From: an uncultured Bacilli bacterium | GTDB taxonomy: Bacteria > Bacillota_I > Bacilli_A > ML615J-28 > CAG-313 | Assembly: GCA_944326155.1 (NCBI GenBank) | Contig: CALVCV010000009.1 | Span: 1 to 53,233 of the forward strand | Length of the DNA: 53,233 nt | Direction: 5' to 3' | Shown here: positions 1-7,401 of the stretch, one piece after another | Layout of the letters: the number at the start of each line of letters is the position of its first letter | How positions within the stretch are numbered: position 1 is the first letter of the stretch | Notes under the pieces: model-generated | Databases searched by the model: none | Seen by the model: the letters and a program-made list of their open reading frames with translations, nothing else | Told to the model about the DNA's origin: nothing | Translations under genes and position numbers: made by a program

Positions 1-18
1 GCACTTTTTTTCCATATT

Positions 19-42
19 AAAAGGAGTGGACTTTTCCACTCC
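19..42 (-). terminator. intrinsic terminator downstream of pdaA
   Basis: A perfect 8-bp stem (GGAGTGGA 23-30 with TCCACTCC 35-42) and a 4-nt loop is followed on the minus strand by TTTT, giving a terminator for the pdaA transcript about 60 nt after its stop codon. Confidence 0.6.
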
Positions 43-50
43 CTAATTAG

Positions 51-89
51 GACTCACGAGACTTTTTCAGCAGCCTCGAAATACCCTAC
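51..89. repeat. possible insertion-sequence end remnant
   Basis: Between the terminator at 19-42 and the pdaA stop lies a GC-richer patch containing GACTTTTTCAGCAGCCTC, unlike the surrounding AT-rich DNA. Motifs of this shape recur at the ends of IS1182-type elements; that link is from memory. No transposase is visible because the window starts here, so this could be an IS end, a solo repeat, or nothing special. Confidence 0.2.
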
Positions 90-102
90 TCTTTTTTCAA
101 CT

Positions 103-855
103 TTATATTTCATCTACTGTCTTGAACGTGTATCCTTCTTGCGTAATTTTATCAATTACAATAGGCAAGGCTTCTTGATTACTACGTGATACACTATGCA
201 TTAAAATTATTGCGCCATTATGTAAATTATCCATAATCGTCTTTACACAATAATCTACACCTTTTTGCTCATTTTGATTCCAGTCCACATAAGCAATTGA
301 CCAAAAAATCGTTTTAAATCCTAAACTCTTAACATTTAATAATGATGTTCTATTAAACAAACCTTCAGGGGGCCTAAAATATTTTGCCATTTTTGTGCCT
401 GTTAAAAGATAAAATTCATCTTCTAGTTTTGTTAAGTCTTTTTCCAAATCGCTTAAAGATAGTGTCATAATATTTTTGTGGGCATACGAATGATTACACA
501 CCAAATGACCTTCATCTACAATTCTTTTGGTTAACGAGGAAAATCTTTTTACAAAATCTCCTGTAATAAAGAATGATGCCTTTACATTTTTTTCTTGTAA
601 AGTGTCTAAAATTTTGGGCAAATTATCATTGTCATAGCCAGCATCAAAAGTTAAATAAACACTTTTTTCATCTGGACCTACATAAAAGCTATTTGTACCA
701 TCAATTTCTTCTTGGTATTTACCAATTTCTGGTACTTGGTGATTTTTATTTTTTCGAAAACCCCACCCACTAGCATTTGATGTAATATAAGTTGATGTGA
801 AAAATATGGTGAACATGACCATTGCAAAAATTAAAAATTTATGTATTTTTTTAAT
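103..855 (-). CDS. pdaA: PdaA-type polysaccharide deacetylase (spore cortex delta-lactam pathway)
   Basis: Secreted NodB-fold deacetylase. Counted from the ATG at 822, the catalytic motifs are TFDAGYD (about 58), HSYAH (about 111), RPPEG (about 150), DWNQN (about 180) and LMH (about 207). The TFDxGY form is typical of PdaA, which deacetylates muramic acid residues for spore cortex delta-lactam formation, rather than of general chitin deacetylases (TFDDG). Start choice: the first ATG (822) lacks a nearby Shine-Dalgarno and cuts into the signal peptide. AAAGAGGT (862-869) sits 6 nt before an ATT codon at 853-855, which would give a classical KKIHKFLIF signal peptide. I therefore extend to 855 with a rare ATT start; 822 is the conservative alternative. 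A candidate prespore promoter lies upstream. Family confident, start less so. Confidence 0.8.
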   Translation of the reverse strand: MKKIHKFLIFAMVMFTIFFTSTYITSNASGWGFRKNKNHQVPEIGKYQEEIDGTNSFYVGPDEKSVYLTFDAGYDNDNLPKILDTLQEKNVKASFFITGDFVKRFSSLTKRIVDEGHLVCNHSYAHKNIMTLSLSDLEKDLTKLEDEFYLLTGTKMAKYFRPPEGLFNRTSLLNVKSLGFKTIFWSIAYVDWNQNEQKGVDYCVKTIMDNLHNGAIILMHSVSRSNQEALPIVIDKITQEGYTFKTVDEI

Positions 856-881
856 AATTACACCTCTTTCATGTCCAAAGA

Positions 882-910
882 TATTATATGCTTTTTTTTT
901 TGTTTTATAC
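882..910 (-). promoter_or_regulatory. candidate prespore (sigma-G/F type) promoter of pdaA
   Basis: GTATA (906-910), 17-nt spacer, TATAATA (882-888). This fits sigma-G GHATR-N17/18-CATNNTA except for the first base of the -10, but TATAAT could equally serve sigma-A. It overlaps the last base of the yihY stop codon. AT-rich sequence makes a chance match plausible. Confidence 0.35.
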
Positions 911-1641
911 TATTTTTTAAATAAAAGCATAGCAATTCCCACAAGAAAAATATAGCAATTTAAATATAACCAAACAAGTAGAGTAATAATAGTTGATAAA
1001 TTACCATAGACAAACATATATTTATTTACCATCATTTGATTAATTATATTTTGATATAAAATGCTAAGTATAAAAAGAATGCTTGTTATAATAATAGCAC
1101 TTTTTAATGTTTTTTTAATTGTAATCTTTATTGGAATAATATATTTATAAATTATAGCAATATATAAGGTTATAAAAATAAACGGACAAATAAATTGTAA
1201 AATATTGACTATTATAAAATAGGGTGATGCAAGTCTAGTTTTTACATATCCCAAATACATAACGGCAACAATCATAATAATCGCAACAAATAAAAATAAA
1301 ATAGTTAAAATTATTGAAATGATTCTTAATTTCAATCTTGGTCTATATTTTATATTATAATATATTTCATCGGCAATAATTAATAAATGATGTGTTAATT
1401 TTGAACTTGTCCAAAGTAAATTAATGGTAAAAATTATAATATGAAACAATTGATTTTTTAAATTTAAATCTATCTTTGTTTCTACTAAATCCAAATGAAT
1501 TAAAATATTAAAAATTAAATATAATAAAGGAATTATACTAAGTAATAAATAAAAGGCAAAAGATGAAGCCAAAATAGTGGGATTGATTTTGGCATTTAAA
1601 TAACTTATTTTTTTGAACAATTGTTTTATGCTATCTATCAT
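910..1641 (-). CDS. YihY/BrkB family inner-membrane protein
   Basis: A 243-residue polytopic membrane protein of the YihY (former 'RNase BN'/BrkB) family, recognised from the N-terminal segment NPTILASSFAFYLLLSIIPL and about six hydrophobic helices spanning the protein. The molecular role of the family is not established, and this copy is somewhat shorter than usual. The ATG at 1641 has no Shine-Dalgarno. Instead a consensus-like sigma-G promoter ends six bases upstream, so the mRNA probably starts at the ATG. The gene ends next to pdaA, itself a sporulation gene, so a role in the developing spore is an inference from context. The family call is fairly secure; the function is unknown. Confidence 0.75.
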   Translation of the reverse strand: MIDSIKQLFKKISYLNAKINPTILASSFAFYLLLSIIPLLYLIFNILIHLDLVETKIDLNLKNQLFHIIIFTINLLWTSSKLTHHLLIIADEIYYNIKYRPRLKLRIISIILTILFLFVAIIMIVAVMYLGYVKTRLASPYFIIVNILQFICPFIFITLYIAIIYKYIIPIKITIKKTLKSAIIITSILFILSILYQNIINQMMVNKYMFVYGNLSTIITLLVWLYLNCYIFLVGIAMLLFKK

Positions 1642-1646
1642 ATTAC

Positions 1647-1675
1647 TATTATGACAATTTTTTTATCATTCATAC
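1647..1675 (-). promoter_or_regulatory. sigma-G-type promoter of yihY, leaderless arrangement
   Basis: GTATG (1671-1675), 17-nt spacer, CATAATA (1647-1653), a full match to GHATR-N17/18-CATNNTA. A start site about 7 nt downstream falls at 1640-1641, the first base of the ATG, which agrees with the absence of a Shine-Dalgarno. Confidence 0.55.
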
Positions 1676-1706
1676 AAAAAAAAAGCAACCTCAATTAGTT
1701 GCTTTT
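1676..1706 (-). terminator. intrinsic terminator overlapping the end of pepP
   Basis: AAAAGCAAC (1681-1689) pairs with GTTGCTTTT (1698-1706), 8-nt loop, with further T residues on the minus strand. The upstream arm encodes the last pepP codons, so the terminator is embedded in the coding end. It also separates pepP from yihY. Confidence 0.75.
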
Positions 1707-2960
1707 CATCATTTTTTCTATATCTTCTACTTCTTTAATTACATCTTTGGAAAGTACAATTGCTTTATCTTTTGTTACAACAACATCATCTTCAATACGA
1801 ATACCAATTCCTTCTTCTTCAATATATAGACCAGGTTCAATTGTAATAACCATACCTTCTAAAATACCCATGTTATCAAGTGATGGATCATGCACGTCAA
1901 GTCCTAAAGAGTGACTAATTGAATGAAAATAATATTTTGATAATTCACTATCTTCTTTAATCAGGCCTAATTTCTTGCAGCCATTTGCAAGAATTTTTTT
2001 AGCATAATCATTTAATTCTTTCCAACTCATACCATCTTTTACATATTCGATACATTTTTTATTACATTCAAGTACAACTTCATAAACGGCTTTTTGACGT
2101 GGTGTAAAATTACCAGTTGTGGGGAAAGTTCTTGTAATATCAGATGAATAATGTTCAGTATAACAACCTACATCCATCAATAATAGACTATCTTTTTCAA
2201 TTTTTTTATTATTATCATCATAGTGTAATATTGTAGCATTTTTACCTGAAGCAATAATGCTATTAAAAGAAACTTGTTTATTTTCTTTAGTTAAAATAAA
2301 ATCATAATAAGCTTCCGCTAAAGTTTCCATATCAAGTTCTTTACTATGATTCATAACATTATAAATTGCTCTTTTAGTTGTATCAATTGATTTACAAATT
2401 AAATCAATTTCTTCTTTATCTTTAATCATACGCATTTTTAACATCATAGTATATAAATTTTCTATTTTTACACTAGGATATTCTTTGCGTAATGTGCGAG
2501 ATAGCACTAAAGCAAAGGTGTTATAAAGTGCTTGTGGTCTTTTTTCTAAATCTAAATAAATTGTCTCTGCAACATCAACAAAATGTCTTGTTGGTTGTAG
2601 ACGATTGGTTAAAAATTGATGGAAACTACCATTATATAAAATATTATCAGTAAGGATACCACTAATATTAGCAGCTTCTTCTTTATATAAAGTTCTACCA
2701 ACCCATTTAGCCATTACTTCATCAATTTCATCTAAAAATAACCATTCGCGATATTCTCCATTAAATTTGCCTACTACTAATGTAACATCAGTTTGATCAA
2801 TACCTGTTAAATAATAAAAGTTATTATTTACTACAAATGGATATTCAGAATCAGCACTTTTAAATTGATGAAATCCTGAATGCAAAATAGCCATTGAATT
2901 ATTATTTAATTTTTCAAATAATTTTTTTCTTCTACTTATATAATTTTCTTTTGAAATCAT
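1695..2960 (-). CDS. pepP: Xaa-Pro aminopeptidase (M24 aminopeptidase P)
   Basis: Cytosolic dinuclear-metal peptidase that removes N-terminal residues preceding proline. Residues 1-140 form the AMP_N (creatinase N) domain and about 170-415 the pita-bread catalytic domain. Expected metal ligands are visible: D263 and D274 (in MDVGCYTEHYSSDITRTF), H350 (SISHSLGLDVHD), E375 (ITIEPGLY) and E390 (GIRIEDD). Length (421) is normal. The start codon overlaps the stop of the upstream fabT-like gene by one base (TAATG), so the two are translationally coupled. The operon ends at a terminator built into the last codons. Confident. Confidence 0.93.
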   Translation of the reverse strand: MISKENYISRRKKLFEKLNNNSMAILHSGFHQFKSADSEYPFVVNNNFYYLTGIDQTDVTLVVGKFNGEYREWLFLDEIDEVMAKWVGRTLYKEEAANISGILTDNILYNGSFHQFLTNRLQPTRHFVDVAETIYLDLEKRPQALYNTFALVLSRTLRKEYPSVKIENLYTMMLKMRMIKDKEEIDLICKSIDTTKRAIYNVMNHSKELDMETLAEAYYDFILTKENKQVSFNSIIASGKNATILHYDDNNKKIEKDSLLLMDVGCYTEHYSSDITRTFPTTGNFTPRQKAVYEVVLECNKKCIEYVKDGMSWKELNDYAKKILANGCKKLGLIKEDSELSKYYFHSISHSLGLDVHDPSLDNMGILEGMVITIEPGLYIEEEGIGIRIEDDVVVTKDKAIVLSKDVIKEVEDIEKMMKSN

Positions 2961-3919
2961 TATTTTCTCTCCTTTTTGTTTGTCTTTTCATCATTTGCGA
3001 TGGAAGGATCATAATATAATTCTAAAACATAAGCCAATTGATTCATTACTTTTGTAGCCTGAGCAAGAGGAATCGCATCTAACATAAGGCCTAAAATATC
3101 GTCATGAAATTTATCATGGAATTTTAAAACTTTCTTTCCTTGTTGCGTAATACTAAGTAAAATGACACGACGGTCCATTTCATCACGAATTCTTAATAGA
3201 TAACCTTTTTGTACTAAGCGATTGACACCTATTGTAAGGGAACCAACTGTAACATGCATCTTTTTTGCAATTAAAGTCATCGGTTTATTGTTATATTTAT
3301 TGACCATTTCAATGACATGTAGTTCACCAATTGTAAGATCAGGAATATTTTTGGTATCCATAGTTCTTTCTTCAATTACGTTTGTCATATTAGCAATGAT
3401 ATTAAAAGCATCTTCTAAATTTTTATATAAAACTTTTTCTTCTTTTGTCCATTGTTTTTGTTTTTTAGGAGTCGGTCTTACAATTTCTTTCGGTTTATTA
3501 TCGCGAGGTGCTGGTTCAATTGTTACATCTGCACTTTTTATTGAAGGTTTTTTAACTTTCTTTTTAACTTCTTTTTTAACATTTTCTTGTTCAATTAAAA
3601 CAGGATCAGGTTTTAATTCTTTAACCTTTTTTTCTTTAGTTTGTCTAATTGTACCTGTTCTTGGATCAATTTTGGTTGAAGTAATCTTCTTTTCGTCAAT
3701 TTTAACCTTTTCTTGCTTTTGTATTTTTGTCTTAGTTGTTTGTTTGGTTTTAGATGTACTAGTAGTTTTACTTTTGGCTACTTGTTTCTTAGTATCTTTG
3801 TTTGAATCAACTTTAGGTTTTTCCAAAACTACTTTTTTCTCTTCAATATCATCACTTGGTAATACAATTGGACTAACTCTTTTTTTTGGTTTTTTAATTT
3901 CTTGAGTTTGCTTTTCCAT
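2960..3919 (-). CDS. fabT: FabT-like MarR regulator with lysine-rich N-terminal extension
   Basis: Residues about 165-310 form a winged-helix MarR domain with the features of FabT, the fatty-acid synthesis repressor that uses acyl-ACP as corepressor: DLTIGELHVIE, MHVTVGSLTIGVNRLVQKGY, RDEMDRRVILLSIT and KFHDKFH. Residues 1-165 are a low-complexity, Lys/Thr/Pro-rich, probably disordered basic region that ordinary FabT proteins (about 150 aa) do not have. Two observations support the FabT assignment: acpP lies directly upstream, and a FabT-type palindrome covers this gene's own -35 box, implying autoregulation. GAGGAG sits before the ATG. The extension might raise nonspecific DNA affinity or tether the protein; its role is unknown. 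MarR is certain, FabT likely. Confidence 0.8.
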   Translation of the reverse strand: MEKQTQEIKKPKKRVSPIVLPSDDIEEKKVVLEKPKVDSNKDTKKQVAKSKTTSTSKTKQTTKTKIQKQEKVKIDEKKITSTKIDPRTGTIRQTKEKKVKELKPDPVLIEQENVKKEVKKKVKKPSIKSADVTIEPAPRDNKPKEIVRPTPKKQKQWTKEEKVLYKNLEDAFNIIANMTNVIEERTMDTKNIPDLTIGELHVIEMVNKYNNKPMTLIAKKMHVTVGSLTIGVNRLVQKGYLLRIRDEMDRRVILLSITQQGKKVLKFHDKFHDDILGLMLDAIPLAQATKVMNQLAYVLELYYDPSIANDEKTNKKERK

Positions 3920-3939
3920 AAAATCTCCTCTATATATAT

Positions 3940-3971
3940 ATTATAAAACAAAATATTTTGAAAGTCAAACT
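3940..3971 (-). promoter_or_regulatory. fabT promoter with overlapping FabT-type operator
   Basis: Minus-strand TTGACT (3963-3968), 17-nt spacer, TATAAT (3940-3945). The palindrome AGTTTGACTTTCAAAAT (3955-3971; core TTTGA-N3-TCAAA) covers the -35. It closely matches the FabT box known from streptococci (AGTTTGACTGTCAAATT). Binding here would block RNA polymerase. Confidence 0.7.
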
Positions 3972-3986
3972 AAATATATTTTTTTT

Positions 3987-4014
3987 GAAAGCCTGCATAA
4001 ATGTGCAGGCTTTC
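3987..4014 (-). promoter_or_regulatory. GC-rich stem-loop 3' of acpP, no U-tract
   Basis: An 11-bp perfect stem (GAAAGCCTGCA / TGCAGGCTTTC) with a 6-nt loop begins 4 nt after the acpP stop. On the acpP mRNA it is followed by a run of A, not U, so it is a poor intrinsic terminator and a better candidate for a 3'-end stabiliser or processing site that lets acpP mRNA accumulate independently of fabT. Confidence 0.55.
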
Positions 4015-4018
4015 ACTA

Positions 4019-4246
4019 CTATTTATTTTCTTCAATATATTGTACTAAATCTTTAACGTATTTAATGTTTTGCGCTGATTCATCATCAATTTCAATACCA
4101 AACTCATCTTCAATTGCCATGATTAATTCAACAGCATCTAAAGAATCTGCACCTAAATCATCTACCAAATGTGTATCCATTGTTATTTTGTCTAGTGATA
4201 CGTTTAATTCTTTAGCAATAATTTCTTGTACTTTTTCGAATACCAT
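4019..4246 (-). CDS. acpP: acyl carrier protein
   Basis: A 75-residue acidic carrier protein of fatty-acid and phospholipid synthesis. The phosphopantetheine attachment site is Ser35 in DDLGADSLDAVELIM. AGGAGG lies 8 nt before the ATG. It is 14 nt downstream of tex in a likely shared transcript and is followed by a stem-loop and then fabT, whose product is expected to sense acyl-ACP. No other fatty-acid synthesis genes are in the window. Confident. Confidence 0.97.
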   Translation of the reverse strand: MVFEKVQEIIAKELNVSLDKITMDTHLVDDLGADSLDAVELIMAIEDEFGIEIDDESAQNIKYVKDLVQYIEENK

Positions 4247-4260
4247 TTTTTTCCTCCTAA

Positions 4261-6696
4261 TTAATTTCCAAATTTATTTTTTAAAGCCTGTAATTGACGT
4301 TCAAATCTTTCCTCTTGACGTCGCTTATATTCTTCACGTTTTGCTTTTTGTTCCTGGCGTTCTTTTCTTTGCTTTTCAGCAATAGGGTCTATTGGTTTTT
4401 TATTCATTTTAGGTTTATTAGTATATTTCTTTTCTTCTTTTTGTGGTTTTGGTTCATTTGGATCAATCATTGTAAGTTGAAGACGTCCTTTGTTTAAATC
4501 AACATCTAAAACCCATACTTTTACAATTTGTCCAACATGAACAGCCTCTAATGGATGTTTAATAAATTTATTTGACATTTTTGATACGTGAACAAGTCCA
4601 TCATCATGAAGTCCACAATCAACAAAGGCACCAAAATCAGTAACATTACGAACAGTACCTTGAAGTTCCATGCCCGCAGATAAATCTTTGAGTTCTAAAA
4701 CATCACTTCTTAAAACTGGAGCTTCAATAACATCACGTGGATCACGAAGAGGTGAAACAAAAGCTTCAAGAATATCATTAAATGTATATTCACCAACATT
4801 TAATTCAACAATCATATTTTTCTTTTCATCATCAGTTAAATCTTTAATTTTTTCAACTAATTCTTCTTTACCAAGATCGTTTGAAGTAAAGCCTAATTTT
4901 GTTAAAATAGCAATTGCTGTCTCATAACTTTCGGGATGAATACCAGTCATATCAAGTGGTTCATTACCATCTACAATTCTTAAAAAACCTATTGCTTGTT
5001 CTAAGGCCTTAGGTCCAACACCTTTTACTTTAATTTCATTACGATTTTCAAAACGACCATTTGCTTCACGATGTGCAACAATTTTCTTAGCTGTACCAGC
5101 GTTTAAGCCTGCAACATATTTTAATAAAGAATAAGATGCTGTATTAATATTTACACCAACTTGATTAACTGCCGTTTCGACAACAAAATCTAGCGAATCT
5201 TCAAGTTTTGATTGACTAACATCATGTTGATATTGTCCTACACCAATTGATTTTGGATCAATTTTAACAAGTTCAGAAAGAGGGTCTTGAAGACGTCTTG
5301 CAATAGATACGGCTGAGCGTTCTTCTACTGAATAATCAGGAAACTCTTCTCTTGCAAGATCTGATGCTGAATATACAGAAGCACCAGCTTCATTTACAAT
5401 AATATATTTCACATCACGATCAATTGTTTTTAATGTATTAGAAACAAAAGCTTCAGTTTCACGACTTGCGGTACCATTTCCCATAGCAACAACTTCAACA
5501 TTATATTTGTTAATTAATTCACAGAAAGTATCAACAGCAGCTTGGTATCGTGCTGGTGGTACAACCTCACCTTTTTGTTTTTGGTGTGGATACATTACAT
5601 TTTTTTCTAATACTTTACCTGTAGCATCCACAACAGCGAGTTTACAACCTGTTCTAAATGCAGGGTCAACACCTAAAACAACTTTACCTTTCATTGGTGG
5701 TTGCAATAAGTAGTTACGTAGATTTTCACCAAAAATATGAATTGCTTGATCTTCTGCTTTTTCTTTTAATTCAGAACGAATTTCTCTAACTATCGCAGGT
5801 TTAATTAATCTATCATATCCATCTTGACATGCGTCAAGTACATAAGGCGCAGTAATTGATTCTTTCACTTTTACAACATCACCAGTTATATATTCTAATA
5901 CTTTGGCATAATCTTCAACTAAAGTAATTTTAACTACTTTTTCCGCTTCTGCCCTATTCAAAGCAAGAATACGATGAAGTTTAATTGTTTTAAGTGGTTC
6001 TTCGTAAGCATAGTACATTTCATATACTTTCTTTTCATCTACTGCATCTTCTTTTACTTCTGATTTAATCTTTGCTTCATTCTCAAAATTTTCTCTAATC
6101 CAAGAACGATATTTTGGTTCATCTGATACCATTTCCGCAATTATATCTTTGGCACCTTGAAGAGCTTCATCTACATTTTTAACAATTATGCCTTCTTTTT
6201 TCATTGCTTCAATTTCTTCTTCAGTCTTTCCTTCTAAAGATGTAACATATTGACCTGCGACTTCTTCAACATTACCTTCAAGTGGAAATGAAAGTAAATA
6301 TTCAGCTAATGGTTCTAATCCTTTTTTCTTAGCATCAGTAGCACGTGTTTTCTTTTTTTCTTTAAATGGGCGATAAATATCTTCAATCTCAGAAAGTTTT
6401 GTTGCATTGATAATACCCATTTTGATTTCATCAGTAAGTTTTCCTTTTTCTTCGATAAGTCGCATTACATCTTCTTTACGAGCTGAAAGTTTTTGGCCAT
6501 AATCCCATTCTTGATATATTGCACGGATTTGTTCCTCATCTAGATTGCCTGTTACTTCTTTACGATAACGGGCAATGAACGGAACAGTTGCTCCACCTTC
6601 AATTAAGTCTAAAACCGCTCTAATTTGACCAATACGCACATTTTGTTCACGGGAAATTTTTCCTAAAAGAGCGTCATTCATGTAATTATTTTCCAT
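4261..6696 (-). CDS. tex: Tex/YhgF family S1 RNA-binding protein
   Basis: Nucleic-acid-binding protein of the Tex family (transcription accessory factor). Order: N-terminal helical Tex region (1-330), YqgF/RNase H-like domain (from VVLGVDPAFRTG near 345), helix-hairpin-helix motifs (about 490-570; VAGLNAGTAKKIVAHRE) and one S1 domain (about 655-725; LQGTVRNVTDFGAFVDCGL). At 811 residues it is longer than usual because of a highly charged 65-residue C-terminal tail rich in Lys, Arg, Glu and Gln. Strong Shine-Dalgarno TGGAGGA. A sigma-A promoter lies about 80 nt upstream, and acpP follows. Family confident. Confidence 0.95.
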   Translation of the reverse strand: MENNYMNDALLGKISREQNVRIGQIRAVLDLIEGGATVPFIARYRKEVTGNLDEEQIRAIYQEWDYGQKLSARKEDVMRLIEEKGKLTDEIKMGIINATKLSEIEDIYRPFKEKKKTRATDAKKKGLEPLAEYLLSFPLEGNVEEVAGQYVTSLEGKTEEEIEAMKKEGIIVKNVDEALQGAKDIIAEMVSDEPKYRSWIRENFENEAKIKSEVKEDAVDEKKVYEMYYAYEEPLKTIKLHRILALNRAEAEKVVKITLVEDYAKVLEYITGDVVKVKESITAPYVLDACQDGYDRLIKPAIVREIRSELKEKAEDQAIHIFGENLRNYLLQPPMKGKVVLGVDPAFRTGCKLAVVDATGKVLEKNVMYPHQKQKGEVVPPARYQAAVDTFCELINKYNVEVVAMGNGTASRETEAFVSNTLKTIDRDVKYIIVNEAGASVYSASDLAREEFPDYSVEERSAVSIARRLQDPLSELVKIDPKSIGVGQYQHDVSQSKLEDSLDFVVETAVNQVGVNINTASYSLLKYVAGLNAGTAKKIVAHREANGRFENRNEIKVKGVGPKALEQAIGFLRIVDGNEPLDMTGIHPESYETAIAILTKLGFTSNDLGKEELVEKIKDLTDDEKKNMIVELNVGEYTFNDILEAFVSPLRDPRDVIEAPVLRSDVLELKDLSAGMELQGTVRNVTDFGAFVDCGLHDDGLVHVSKMSNKFIKHPLEAVHVGQIVKVWVLDVDLNKGRLQLTMIDPNEPKPQKEEKKYTNKPKMNKKPIDPIAEKQRKERQEQKAKREEYKRRQEERFERQLQALKNKFGN

Positions 6697-6776
6697 AAAA
6701 ATCCTCCAACACCTATGCTTAAAATCAAGTTTTATTATTTATTTTTTCACAACTTTTTTAAAGCATATTCTTAATT

Positions 6777-6805
6777 ATTATATCACAAATACCACTTTTT
6801 AGCAA
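6777..6805 (-). promoter_or_regulatory. sigma-A promoter of tex-acpP
   Basis: TTGCTA (6800-6805), 17-nt spacer, TATAAT (6777-6782) with TG one base upstream (extended -10). Confidence 0.65.
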
Positions 6806-6818
6806 ACAAAATAACCAT

Positions 6819-7286
6819 TTATATTCGCTCTAATAAGTCATAAATTCTTTTTAAAATATGCCTTGTTTGAAAAACTCTAACCTCGTTTCTTAGTCCTATA
6901 AATTCTACATCTTCAAGATATATTTTGTTATTTATGATTATACAATAGTAGCATTTACAAATATTTTGCTCATTCTCTGCTTCTCCTGTCACGCTAATGC
7001 AAATATTTGCATGTGTAATTTTAACTAACCCTTCTGCCATTTCTTGTGCTACTTCTTTTGAATAAACGCTATACTTATTTAATGTTTCTTTTTTCACACC
7101 TAATATTTTTCTTTTGGCAGTTTCTGAATAAGTCACATAGCTTTCCGAAAGAACTTTTGATGCACCACTAGCATTAATCAATGTAGCTACAATTAATCCA
7201 CCCGTACATGATTCAGCAGTACTAATTTGCCAATTCTTAGCAGTTAACAAATTGACAATTTGTTGTTCTAAACTCAAATTCATCAT
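6819..7286 (-). CDS. CinA C-terminal-domain protein (PncC-like), degenerate motif
   Basis: A 155-residue stand-alone CinA C-terminal domain, the family of nicotinamide-nucleotide amidohydrolases (PncC). Family features are clear in the first half: AESCTGGLIVATL (about 24-36) and the SYVTYSETAKRKILGV helix. The usual TGIAGPxGG loop reads TGEAENEQ and is followed by a Cys-rich strand (ICKCYYCIII), so part of the active-site region is altered and activity is doubtful. GGTGAT precedes the ATG; a good promoter (TTGCAA-N17-TATAAT) is upstream, divergent from yigZ. Family likely, enzymatic function uncertain. Confidence 0.7.
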   Translation of the reverse strand: MMNLSLEQQIVNLLTAKNWQISTAESCTGGLIVATLINASGASKVLSESYVTYSETAKRKILGVKKETLNKYSVYSKEVAQEMAEGLVKITHANICISVTGEAENEQNICKCYYCIIINNKIYLEDVEFIGLRNEVRVFQTRHILKRIYDLLERI

Positions 7287-7301
7287 TTAATCACCAAAAG
7301 T

Positions 7302-7330
7302 ATTATATCTTTTTTCTTCATATTTTGCAA
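7302..7330 (-). promoter_or_regulatory. sigma-A promoter of the CinA-like gene
   Basis: TTGCAA (7325-7330), 17-nt spacer, TATAAT (7302-7307), 15 nt upstream of the ATG. Confidence 0.6.
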
Positions 7331-7356
7331 ATAATTTCTTCTTTATAATGAAATAG

Positions 7357-7385
7357 TTGTTATTTTTATTAAAAAATGTTATAAT
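7357..7385 (+). promoter_or_regulatory. sigma-A promoter of yigZ
   Basis: TTGTTA (7357-7362), 17-nt spacer, TATAAT (7380-7385). The predicted start site leaves a leader of only about 10 nt that still contains GGTGAT. Confidence 0.65.
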
Positions 7386-7401
7386 TGAAGATGGTGATAC
7401 T

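Noticed and set aside
3222-3905. Long plus-strand frame (227 codons) inside fabT
   Set aside because: It is the antisense shadow of the lysine-rich extension; its Phe/Ser/Leu-rich composition mirrors Lys/Glu codons on the other strand.
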